Positions 1-6,170 of a DNA stretch of 6,274 nt are shown here, piece after piece. The translations under genes and the position numbers were made by a program. The notes beneath the pieces are model-generated. The model worked only from the letters and a program-made list of their open reading frames with translations, was not told the DNA's origin and ran no database searches. How positions within the stretch are numbered: position 1 is the stretch's first letter; each line of letters opens with the position of its first letter. The stretch comes from Nitrospirota bacterium (lineage in GTDB: Bacteria; Nitrospirota_A; Leptospirillia; Leptospirillales; Leptospirillaceae), in NCBI GenBank assembly GCA_023480765.1, contig JAMCWZ010000065.1, forward strand, positions 1-6,274, written 5' to 3'.

Positions 1-1377
1 CGCGGGGTAAGGGTTCCGGAAGTTGAAATTGAACGCGAGTTTGTTCCGGAATGGTGTCAGATCGGAAACGGCCAGCGGAAGCGTCACGGTTTGTTCAAGA
101 ACTCCGGATTCGGAGGCGGGAAGGGAAATGGACTCCTGGTAACGGTCGTTCAGGAACACATCCAGTTTCGAGCGATTTTCCCGTTTCAGTGTCCGGACCC
201 GGAGGTGGATGCGGGCCCGGATCCATTTGTGGTTCCAGGTGAAGATGTCGGGGGGAAGGGAAAAATGGACCTTCACCGAACCGGTGCCATGAACTTCCAG
301 AGACGACGGTGCTTCCAGGAATCCGAACCGGAGTGCCGATCCCGCTACCTGCCAACGGGGGGCATCGTCCGGCTTGCGTGAGGGAGACAGGGCGAGATTC
401 GGTGGAGAAAGGCGGTCTCCGGCCCCCGAAAATCGGTTTTGCGAAAGCGCCAGGGCGGCGATCCTCAAGTCTTCGGGCGTTTGCCCCGCAATCAGCAGAA
501 CCCGGGAAAAAGGATCTCCGGGATTGGGCAGAATTCTGAGAAAAGGCCCCCTGGCGGAGGGAGGAATCCAGCCCGGAGGGAGGTCCCTGTCCAGGGACAG
601 GAGAATGATGTGTCCCCGGGGAAGAGAAGGGAGAGAAAGAACTCCGGGCAAAAGCGTCACGGGAAAATGGAAGGGAAGATAGGGGGCCCGGACGCCCAGC
701 CAGGAAGCAATGATTCCCGCGGCTTCAAGGGCATGAGGGGCCGATGTTGTCAGGACGAAAGGGACACGCCGGAGACCAGCGGCTTCGGGATAAAGAAAGG
801 GAAACGGCAAGTCGGACAGACGGGGGGGGACGTCAAAGCGCCTTCCTTCCAGATGAAGACTGGACCGGCGGAGAACAGTCACGAAAGGGGCGGACCCGAA
901 TAGAGCGCAAGGATTCTTGGGGTCCCGGACCACCCGGAGTCGCAGAATGTTTCGGGTGTTGACGAGATTTCCGGGGATGGGAAGGCTCATCCCCAGATCC
1001 TCTTTGGGGCCCCCGGAAACAGCAGCGATTTCTCCCAGCGGGACACCGTTCCAGTCGACGGCAAGCGTGTCCCCGGATTTTTGGAAGAAGGAGGAATGGA
1101 GCCGGTAAAACAGGTGGAGCCTCGCCTTTGTCACAATCTTGTCCGGAGAGACTCCGACCAGAAAGGTCTGATCGGCGGAATCGGGGCCCATATCGAGATT
1201 GTTGTCCATCTGGAGATCCCGGAAGGACAGCCTTTCCCGGAATTGGCCATCCGGAAGAGAGGGGGAGGGAATCGTTTCCGACTGTGCCCGGGAAGAGTGC
1301 AGAAGCGAACCGGTCAGGGACAGAAGAAGAAAAACGGAAGCCATGCAGAGTCTCTGCAAGAAGAGTGGTTGCATCAT
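1..1377 (-). CDS. bcsB: Cellulose synthase periplasmic subunit BcsB, N-terminal 459 residues (cut by window edge)
   Basis: BcsB is the periplasmic, membrane-anchored partner of BcsA. It helps guide the emerging glucan across the periplasm. The minus-strand frame is open without a stop from the ATG at 1377 to base 1, giving 459 codons; family members usually have about 700-800 residues, so the C-terminal part and the membrane anchor lie outside the window. Residues 1-33 look like a signal peptide: basic/polar start, hydrophobic stretch at about 12-26, likely cleavage near SSRAQS. Residues ~84-115 (LHLFYRLHSS ... VDWNGVPLG) match the first BcsB beta-rich domain. Residues ~375-420 (PPDIFTW ... 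LDVFLNDRYQESISLP) match a later one. C157 sits at the conserved position before the block RSSLHLEG. The start overlaps the bcsA stop (ATGA), which implies translational coupling. A second ATG follows directly at 1374. Identification rests on sequence pattern and on the position directly after bcsA. Confidence 0.93.
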   Translation of the reverse strand, partial: MMQPLFLQRLCMASVFLLLSLTGSLLHSSRAQSETIPSPSLPDGQFRERLSFRDLQMDNNLDMGPDSADQTFLVGVSPDKIVTKARLHLFYRLHSSFFQKSGDTLAVDWNGVPLGEIAAVSGGPKEDLGMSLPIPGNLVNTRNILRLRVVRDPKNPCALFGSAPFVTVLRRSSLHLEGRRFDVPPRLSDLPFPFLYPEAAGLRRVPFVLTTSAPHALEAAGIIASWLGVRAPYLPFHFPVTLLPGVLSLPSLPRGHIILLSLDRDLPPGWIPPSARGPFLRILPNPGDPFSRVLLIAGQTPEDLRIAALALSQNRFSGAGDRLSPPNLALSPSRKPDDAPRWQVAGSALRFGFLEAPSSLEVHGTGSVKVHFSLPPDIFTWNHKWIRARIHLRVRTLKRENRSKLDVFLNDRYQESISLPASESGVLEQTVTLPLAVSDLTPFRNKLAFNFNFRNPYPA

Positions 1378-3518
1378 GGGACTTTTCCGAGAGTCTGGGG
1401 GGTACGGGAGATTTTCGGCCCCGAAGACCAGAAGATGCCTTTCAGCGCACGCCCCTGCCCGATGATGGCGAAAAGGGCGACTTCCCAGAGGCTCTTGAGC
1501 ACGCTGTCTTCTTTTTCGGAGAGCCCCAGCTTCACCCAGGCATCCGCCCTTCCATAGAGAAGCAGTACCCGATTTTTTTCTTCCTCCAGGGTCAGGGGAT
1601 GAAAATTCAGCCGGATCGAAAACTCATCCATGCCGACAATTTCCGCCGGAAATTCATGAATCCGGTCCAGAAAGGGGATTTCCACCCGAACGTCCTCTCC
1701 CGTCCGGAGAGAGGCGCTTTTCAAAAGGCGGATCCGCACACCGTCATCCGACATGTCTTCTGTTTCCCCATAGACATATTGACCGTCGGGGGCGGTCAGA
1801 CGCACGGGGTAGGTGACATTGATGCGGGGACGGAACCGCCGCTGTGTCCGTTCCCATCCCACGGCGAGCGTTGTTCCGATGATGAGAAGATTGTGGACCG
1901 TCCAGGCGAGCGTGAGAACGATCGTGGGAATTTCTCCGAAGCCTCCGGTATACCGAAGGATGCCGGAAATGAGGCCCCCCAGGTTCAGAACCCACAGGAT
2001 GATGAAGGGCCGGGCAATCCGGCGGTCGTAGAACTCTTTTTCGATCCGTCCTTCCTTGGCGGTCACATTGAAGGTCCCGAGATCCGGCCGGACCATGGCC
2101 AGAAGTGTCGGGAGAAAAATATACGGGGCGAGTGTCGTTTCATACACCTGATTCCAGAACGAGTGCCGATGCCGACCGTTGATGGCTGCGTTGGCCAGGA
2201 GGGAAAGGGCGATGGTGGGAAAGGCGTAGCTCGCGATGGAGTAGGCGTCGGCATCAAAGATCCGGACCCCGAAATAGAGATAGGCGAGAGGAGCGGTCAG
2301 AAAGATGATGCGGGGAAGGGAGGAGAGAAAAAAAAGCATTCCGTTCAGATAGCACAGTTTCTGGGCAAGCGTGAGGCCCCGTGCCAGAAGGGGATTTTCG
2401 ATCCGGAAGATCTGGATCATCCCCCGGGCCCACCGGATTCGCTGCCGGATGTGGGCGGAGAGGGATGGTGTCGCGAGTCCGGCGGCCTGGGGAAGGTTCA
2501 GGTACGCGGATTCCCACCCCAGGCGATGAAGCCGGATCGACGTATGGGCATCTTCGGTGACGGTATCCACTGCGAATCCCTGGATCTCGTTCAGGGCCTT
2601 CCGGCGAAGCACCGTGCAGGATCCGCAGAAGGTCGAGGCGTTCCAGAGGTCGTTTCCGTCCTGGATGACGCCGTAAAAGAGTTCTCCTTCGTTCGGCAAC
2701 TTTTTGAACACATTCAGGTTGCGCTCGTACGGGTCGGGGGAATAGAAGTGATGCGGAGTCTGAACGAAGGCGACGCGAGAAGATTTTTCGAGAATGCCGA
2801 CGGTTGTCTGCAAGAAAGAACGGGTCGGGACATGATCACAGTCGAACAGGGCCACATATTTGCCGTCGGATCTCGCAAGGGCGTAGTTGACGTTTCCGGC
2901 CTTGGCATGGCGATGTTCGGGTCTTGCGACATAGACGACTCCGGTTTGCGCCGCAAAGGTCGCAAATTCCTCCCGGTTCCCGTCATCGAGCAGAAAGACT
3001 TTTTTTTTCTCCGGCGGCCAGTCCATGTTGAGCGCCGCCAGAACGGTTGTCCGGACAACCGCCAGGGGTTCGTTGTAGGTCGGGATCAGGATGTCCACCG
3101 TCGGCCAGGATTCCGGATCAGGAGGGAGGGGGTCCGCTTTCCTGCCTCTCGGGTAGGCGGTCTGGAGATACCCCAGGACCAGGATAATCCAGGAATAGAG
3201 TTCTGCGCCGAAAAGAAGAAAGATGAAGGGATATTCGTACCAGTGAACTTTGGGATCGCCTGTCCCCAGCGTTTCCGTCGTTCTCCACCAGGCATAGCGG
3301 AGTGTCGAAAAGAACGACAGGGTGATCAGGGTGAGTATCACCCACCGTTTTCCGTCCAGAAAAATTTTCAGCAAGAGAGCGGCAAGAAACAGGAACGTTC
3401 CGAGCCAGAGCTGTGTCTGCCAGTTCGGAACGGGAATCGTCGCCAAAAAAAAGATCAGAAACGTGATCGGGATGAGAACGACGCTTCGGATTGTCTTCGC
3501 GGTCCAGGGCCTGTTCAT
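1374..3518 (-). CDS. bcsA: Cellulose synthase catalytic subunit BcsA (UDP-forming) with PilZ domain
   Basis: An inner-membrane processive family 2 glycosyltransferase that polymerises UDP-glucose into beta-1,4-glucan and moves the chain outward through its own channel. It has 714 residues, slightly short against roughly 750-870 in well-studied homologues. There are N-terminal membrane helices at about 11-30, 38-55, 58-76 and 96-120. The transferase core carries every hallmark: D178-D179-G, D226-C-D228, FCGSC at 298, T321-E322-D323 and Q359-RIRW363. More membrane helices lie at about 388-420, 428-445, 460-475, 503-522 and 530-553. The gating-loop motif is F483-N-V-T-A-K-E-G490. The C-terminal PilZ domain (about 556-650) has the c-di-GMP signature R561-xxx-R565 and D588-M-S590-DD-G593, so activation by c-di-GMP is expected. 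The ATG at 3518 is preceded by GGAG about 12 bases upstream. The frame stays open further upstream to a TAG at 3680-3678 but has no ATG, GTG or TTG. The gene is first in a bcsA-bcsB operon and divergent from the cytochrome genes. Confidence 0.97.
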   Translation of the reverse strand: MNRPWTAKTIRSVVLIPITFLIFFLATIPVPNWQTQLWLGTFLFLAALLLKIFLDGKRWVILTLITLSFFSTLRYAWWRTTETLGTGDPKVHWYEYPFIFLLFGAELYSWIILVLGYLQTAYPRGRKADPLPPDPESWPTVDILIPTYNEPLAVVRTTVLAALNMDWPPEKKKVFLLDDGNREEFATFAAQTGVVYVARPEHRHAKAGNVNYALARSDGKYVALFDCDHVPTRSFLQTTVGILEKSSRVAFVQTPHHFYSPDPYERNLNVFKKLPNEGELFYGVIQDGNDLWNASTFCGSCTVLRRKALNEIQGFAVDTVTEDAHTSIRLHRLGWESAYLNLPQAAGLATPSLSAHIRQRIRWARGMIQIFRIENPLLARGLTLAQKLCYLNGMLFFLSSLPRIIFLTAPLAYLYFGVRIFDADAYSIASYAFPTIALSLLANAAINGRHRHSFWNQVYETTLAPYIFLPTLLAMVRPDLGTFNVTAKEGRIEKEFYDRRIARPFIILWVLNLGGLISGILRYTGGFGEIPTIVLTLAWTVHNLLIIGTTLAVGWERTQRRFRPRINVTYPVRLTAPDGQYVYGETEDMSDDGVRIRLLKSASLRTGEDVRVEIPFLDRIHEFPAEIVGMDEFSIRLNFHPLTLEEEKNRVLLLYGRADAWVKLGLSEKEDSVLKSLWEVALFAIIGQGRALKGIFWSSGPKISRTPQTLGKVP

Positions 3519-3770
3519 GTTGAAGAAGGTCTCCGGGGCAAATCCGTCCTCCGGGGGAAAGATGAAACGGGATTGCTCTTCCTCCCGGAAGAAAGATGGA
3601 GAAAGGACCAGTCCGTGACGAAAAGAACAAATGTTTCGACAAAAGGGGCGCTCCCGGGGGCCGGATGTCCCCTGTCTCTATGTCCAGTGTTAAACTCAGG
3701 AAGCGTGCAAGTTATGTTCCAAGGAGGGATGAGGAGGCGCAGGACAGGGGGTCCGCCATCTTTCGAGATT

Positions 3771-3798
3771 TTTTCCGGGGCTCGTCGGGTCCGGAAAA
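3771..3798. repeat. 8-bp inverted repeat (possible operator or hairpin) upstream of bcsA
   Basis: TTTTCCGG (3771-3778) and CCGGAAAA (3791-3798) are perfect reverse complements separated by 12 bases. It lies downstream of the candidate minus-strand promoter, within the would-be bcsA leader. It could be a dyad for a regulator or an RNA hairpin. No run of T follows the stem in the way a terminator would require. CCGGAA-like strings are common in this GC-rich window, so chance is possible. Confidence 0.35.
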
Positions 3799-3825
3799 GG
3801 AGACCCCGGGAAGGTTGGAGAATGA

Positions 3826-3854
3826 GGTGTAAAAAAGTCGTTCAGGGGTGTCAA
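3826..3854 (-). promoter_or_regulatory. Candidate sigma-70-type promoter for bcsAB
   Basis: On the minus strand a perfect TTGACA (3854-3849) is followed after 17 bases by TACACC (3831-3826), which matches only 3 of 6 bases of the -10 consensus. Orientation and position fit transcription of bcsA with a long leader. The -35 box is strong, the -10 box weak, so this is only a candidate; an activator might compensate for the weak -10. Confidence 0.35.
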
Positions 3855-3870
3855 GGAAACCGACATTGCG

Positions 3871-3979
3871 TTCGCAGCAGCGTTTTCCGGTGGAGCTGTT
3901 TCCGGGATAAGGTTTTTTTTCGAAAGCAATGAAGATTCCTCATTCGACAGAGAGTTTTTTCGGAGTAAGATAAAGGCAT
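3871..3979 (+). repeat. Left copy of a perfect 109-bp inverted repeat
   Basis: This stretch runs from TTCGCAGCAGCG to GATAAAGGCAT and is found again, base for base, as its reverse complement at 6166-6274. Compared from the window end inward, the match breaks after GGCAT (next base T here, C in the other copy). The outer limit is unknown because the other copy reaches the last base of the window. This copy sits naturally between the divergent bcsA and tsdB genes and contains the candidate tsdB promoter, so it looks like the original location. I see no transposase, terminal inverted repeats or target duplication that would make it an insertion sequence. Confidence 0.97.
3944..3971 (+). promoter_or_regulatory. 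Candidate sigma-70-type promoter for tsdBA
   Basis: TCGACA (3944-3949, 5 of 6 matches to the -35 consensus) is followed after 16 bases by TAAGAT (3966-3971, 4 of 6 to the -10 consensus). This predicts a start near 3978-3980, about 58 bases ahead of the TTG start of the first cytochrome gene. The whole element lies inside the inverted repeat, so the second copy (6174-6201, minus strand) would point into the polymerase fragment. Confidence 0.45.
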
Positions 3980-3998
3980 TCGGTCATGATGTTTCAGC

Positions 3999-4017
3999 GG
4001 ACAGGGTTTGCCTGTCC
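3999..4017 (+). promoter_or_regulatory. 5' leader hairpin just before the tsdB ribosome binding site
   Basis: GGACAGG (3999-4005) and CCTGTCC (4011-4017) form a perfect 7-bp GC-rich stem with the 5-base loop GTTTG. It ends 7 bases before the Shine-Dalgarno sequence of the first cytochrome gene (4024-4032), between the predicted transcription start and the start codon. It may stabilise the mRNA or modulate initiation. There is no T run, so it is not an obvious terminator. The function is inferred from position only. Confidence 0.45.
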
Positions 4018-4023
4018 TGACGG

Positions 4024-4040
4024 AAAGGAGGTACCTCTTG
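4024..4040 (+). promoter_or_regulatory. Strong ribosome binding site fixing a TTG start
   Basis: AAAGGAGGT at 4024-4032 is a near-perfect Shine-Dalgarno sequence, followed after 5 bases by TTG at 4038. This TTG begins a textbook signal peptide (MKTVLSALLL...). An in-frame TTG ten codons upstream (4008) has no ribosome binding site and would place the Shine-Dalgarno inside the coding sequence. Confidence 0.85.
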
Positions 4041-4709
4041 AAAACTGTCCTGTCTGCGCTGCTCTTGGTAACGAGTCTTGTGGCTGTTCCGACGGCCTCG
4101 GGAGCAGCTTCGTTGATGGACTGGGGACGCCATGTCGCAGAGGCGGGGAACGGGAGGCCGGGAAGTACGGCCTGCATGGAGTGCCATCGGCTGGACGGAG
4201 GGGGAATGCCTTCGATCGGTGCTCCGAGGATTGCGGGTCAGCCTGAACAGTATATCGCCCGGGAAATCCGGGAAGTCAAGGCGGGAAAACGGTATGGACC
4301 GGTGATGGCCGGGGTGGTGCAGAACCTGTCTCCCCGGGATATCCGTGCCGTCGCTCTTTATTATTCCCATGCGAAGTCTCCGAAACTTCCCGACGTCGGG
4401 CCACCTGATCCCGTTCTTGTTGCCGAAGGGGAACACATCGCCACCCGGGGGCTGTGGAAGAAAAACATTCCTGCCTGCGTGCAGTGCCACGGTCCGAACG
4501 GGTACGGCGTTCCTCCCCTGTTTCCGTTTATTGCCGGCCAGAACCGGACATATCTCCTGCGGCAGTTGATGGCGTATGCGTTCCTCAAACGCCAGGATGA
4601 TCCCCAGGGGCTGATGCGGGGAATCGCCCGGCGTCTCACGATGACCCAGAGGAAAGCCGTGGCGGAGTACTTCTCCAGTCTGAAACCCCCGGTACGGGAC
4701 GTTCCCTGA
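4038..4709 (+). CDS. tsdB: Diheme c4-like cytochrome c, probable TsdB electron carrier
   Basis: An exported 223-residue cytochrome with two c-type haem sites, predicted to be periplasmic. Residues 1-24 form a signal peptide (K2, hydrophobic 4-19, likely cleavage after TASGA). Haem sites are C46-ME-C49-H50 and C147-VQ-C150-H151. Each is followed by a c4-type block: IAGQPEQYIAREIREVKAGKR, with M90 as likely sixth ligand, and FIAGQNRTYLLRQLMAY, with M193 (or M202) as likely ligand. Two similar halves (about 26-115 and 124-217) are typical of cytochrome c4 / c553 proteins. It lies 61 bases upstream of tsdA in the same direction. In other bacteria a diheme c4-like protein called TsdB is encoded directly before, or fused to, TsdA and exchanges electrons with it; I infer that role here. 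Sequence alone cannot exclude a general c4 cytochrome serving a terminal oxidase. The start codon is TTG. Confidence 0.85.
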   Translation: MKTVLSALLLVTSLVAVPTASGAASLMDWGRHVAEAGNGRPGSTACMECHRLDGGGMPSIGAPRIAGQPEQYIAREIREVKAGKRYGPVMAGVVQNLSPRDIRAVALYYSHAKSPKLPDVGPPDPVLVAEGEHIATRGLWKKNIPACVQCHGPNGYGVPPLFPFIAGQNRTYLLRQLMAYAFLKRQDDPQGLMRGIARRLTMTQRKAVAEYFSSLKPPVRDVP

Positions 4710-4770
4710 GCCGGGAAGCGTGATGGGCTTTTGGAATGCCCGAGGCCTGTTTCCGAGAGGAGGAAAAAGA

Positions 4771-5589
4771 ATGGTGACAAGAGTCTTTTCGCGGAGTTTT
4801 CTGATGGCGGCGATGGTGGCCGTTGTCCTGGGACCGGTTTCCTCCGCCAGGGGAGGACCGCTGGAAGTGATGCAGGGTTCCGAGATTTTCACCCCTCCCC
4901 CGGATTCCGAGATTCCCAAGGGACCCTTTGGCGACCTGGTGCGCAAGGGGGAAAAGATCTTTACCCAAACCGGGCGCTTTGCCAAACATTATGTCGGCAA
5001 TGATCTCACCTGCGAAAGCTGTCATCTGGACCGGGGGCGCAAACCCTATGCGGCTCCCCTGTGGGGGGCCTATGTCCTGTATCCCCGGTTCCGCTCGAAA
5101 AACCATATGGTCAACAAGCTCGACGAGAGGATTCAGGGATGTTTCCGGTTTTCCATGAACGGAACGCCCCCTCCGGTGACGAGCGAGACCATGAAGGCCC
5201 TGATCGCCTACAGTTTCTGGATGTCCCGGGGAGCTCCCGTGGGAGTGAAGCTCAAGGGCCAGGGATTGCTGGCCTTGCCGAAGCCGGCGTCTCCCCCCAG
5301 CGTTTTCCGGGGAAAAAAGATCTATGCCGCCCGGTGCGCCCTGTGCCACGGTATGCACGGTCAGGGCCGGACATCGCACGGAGGACAGGTCTTCCCGCCT
5401 GTCTGGGGAAGCCGGTCCTACAACAAGGGTGCCGGGTTGTACAAAGTGGCCAAGCTGGCGGGCTTTATCAAGATGAATATGCCTCTCTCCAAGGGGGATT
5501 CGTTGTCGAACCAGGCGTCCTGGGATGTGGCGGCCTATGTTGACAGCCAGCCACGTCCGCCCAGGCCTCGCAAGCACCCCCGTTCCTAA
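4771..5589 (+). CDS. tsdA: TsdA-family diheme cytochrome c (thiosulfate dehydrogenase / tetrathionate reductase)
   Basis: A periplasmic diheme enzyme family that interconverts two thiosulfate and tetrathionate plus two electrons. It has 272 residues. A signal peptide covers about residues 1-28 (R4, R8, hydrophobic 9-21, cleavage near SSARG). Haem 1 is C81-ES-C84-H85. The TsdA hallmark follows: R120-IQG-C124-F-R-F-S-M-N-G, where C124 matches the cysteine that acts as unusual axial ligand of the catalytic haem. Haem 2 is C189-AL-C192-H193, followed by FPPVWGSRSYNKGAG and K234-M-N236-M237-P, which supplies the sixth ligand. WDVAAYVDSQPRP at the C-terminus is also typical. The ATG at 4771 is chosen because AGGAGG lies at 4758-4763, 7 bases upstream; an in-frame ATG at 4720 lacks such a site. 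The gene follows the TsdB-like cytochrome by 61 bases, probably one transcript. The reaction direction in vivo cannot be read from the sequence. Confidence 0.88.
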   Translation: MVTRVFSRSFLMAAMVAVVLGPVSSARGGPLEVMQGSEIFTPPPDSEIPKGPFGDLVRKGEKIFTQTGRFAKHYVGNDLTCESCHLDRGRKPYAAPLWGAYVLYPRFRSKNHMVNKLDERIQGCFRFSMNGTPPPVTSETMKALIAYSFWMSRGAPVGVKLKGQGLLALPKPASPPSVFRGKKIYAARCALCHGMHGQGRTSHGGQVFPPVWGSRSYNKGAGLYKVAKLAGFIKMNMPLSKGDSLSNQASWDVAAYVDSQPRPPRPRKHPRS

Positions 5590-6170
5590 AGGGATCCTTC
5601 CCGGGGGTTGAGAAGGGGTTCCGCGGCGCGCAAGATCAGCTCCCTGTACTTCTTCCGATCATATGTCACGTCCGGTGCGAGAACGGGCCAGGCTCTGGCC
5701 CGTTCTGCCGGATCCCGGTTCCGGACGTCCGTGAGGACGTAATGCACCGTTTCTCCCGCCGCAAGGCAAATCCCCCGCCCCAGGAGTTCGCGGGAGACGA
5801 TTGCCGTGATCGTGGCCCGCTCGAATTCCGCCGGCGACCGGGACAGGGTTTTTCTGAAGACCAGCTGGGAAAGCGGGACACGCCCTTCCGAGAGAACTTC
5901 CAGAGCTTCTTCCAGCACACTCCGGGCCTTTGGGATCAGCCTCCGGTATTCTTCCATGTTTTCTGCCCGCGCGAGAATGTCCAGCATTTTCTGTTGCACC
6001 TGCCGAACGAAGGGCGGTGCGTCTCTCCGGCGAATCTCGAGTCCACGCACCTTGATCTCCCCCGTTTTGAAAACGCCCAGAAACCGGTTGGGAACAGCGA
6101 TGGAAGGAGATGTCCGGGAGGAAAAGAAGCCGATCCACCGATAGATTCCCTCCAGGTTCAGAGGGATGCC
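5586..6170 (-). pseudogene. Family B DNA polymerase, C-terminal ~194 codons only (5' part missing at repeat junction)
   Basis: The frame resembles the end of family B (archaeal/Pol II-like) DNA polymerases. It starts with GIPLNLEGIYRWIGFF, then VPNRFLGVF (the KxY-like region after the palm) and KVRGLEIRRRDAPPF. The thumb domain continues through LVFRKTLSR and ERATITAIVSRELLGRG to DVTYDRKKYRELILRAAEPLL. The exonuclease domain and the palm motifs with catalytic aspartates (SLYP-type and DTD) are absent, because the frame hits a TAA (6179-6177) inside the inverted repeat. Full-length relatives have roughly 780-800 residues. The recognisable part ends at about the repeat edge (6166), so the gene is broken there by rearrangement or by a false join. 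A GTG at 6050 could begin a 154-residue remnant, but I doubt that this is a real start. The stop (TAG, 5588-5586) overlaps the tsdA stop, tail to tail. If the junction is artificial, this is simply a normal polymerase gene cut short. Confidence 0.88.

Larger units (their letters stand above)
3519..3870. other. Divergent intergenic region, bcsA leader side
   Basis: About 350 bases lie between the bcsA start and the left copy of the inverted repeat. I see no convincing gene here. Short open frames on both strands lack good ribosome binding sites and have protein-unlike composition. The region contains a candidate minus-strand promoter at 3826-3854, an 8-bp inverted repeat at 3771-3798, and a 53-codon upstream extension of the bcsA frame without a normal start codon. 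If the candidate promoter is used, the bcsA leader would be roughly 300 bases, long enough to hold RNA-level control. I could not recognise any known riboswitch in it. Confidence 0.6.

Noticed and set aside
583..598. Perfect palindrome GTCCCTG-TC-CAGGGAC
   Set aside because: It lies within bcsB coding sequence (around LSLDRDLPPG) and has a 2-base loop; I see no context that makes it more than coincidence.
3887..3920. CCGG...CCGG followed by a T8 tract, resembling a plus-strand terminator
   Set aside because: The stem is only about 4 bp and the T run is 7 bases away from it. No upstream plus-strand gene would need a terminator there.
3696..3929. 77-codon minus-strand frame in the intergenic region
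   Set aside because: It has no convincing ribosome site, a proline-rich low-information composition, and spans the candidate promoters and part of the repeat.
1128..3932. A 934-codon open frame on the plus strand opposite bcsA and the start of bcsB
   Set aside because: It is antisense to an unmistakable BcsA with all catalytic motifs. Its translation is rich in R, G, P, E and shows no domain, membrane or motif pattern. Such long shadows are common opposite GC-rich genes.
3871..3979. The repeat as an insertion sequence end or MITE
   Set aside because: There are no internal terminal inverted repeats, no target duplication and no transposase, and the left copy fits as an ordinary promoter region between divergent genes.
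3984..4985. A 333-codon minus-strand open frame across the cytochrome genes
   Set aside because: It is antisense to the tsdB- and tsdA-like genes, whose CXXCH sites, signal peptides and ribosome sites fix the coding strand.
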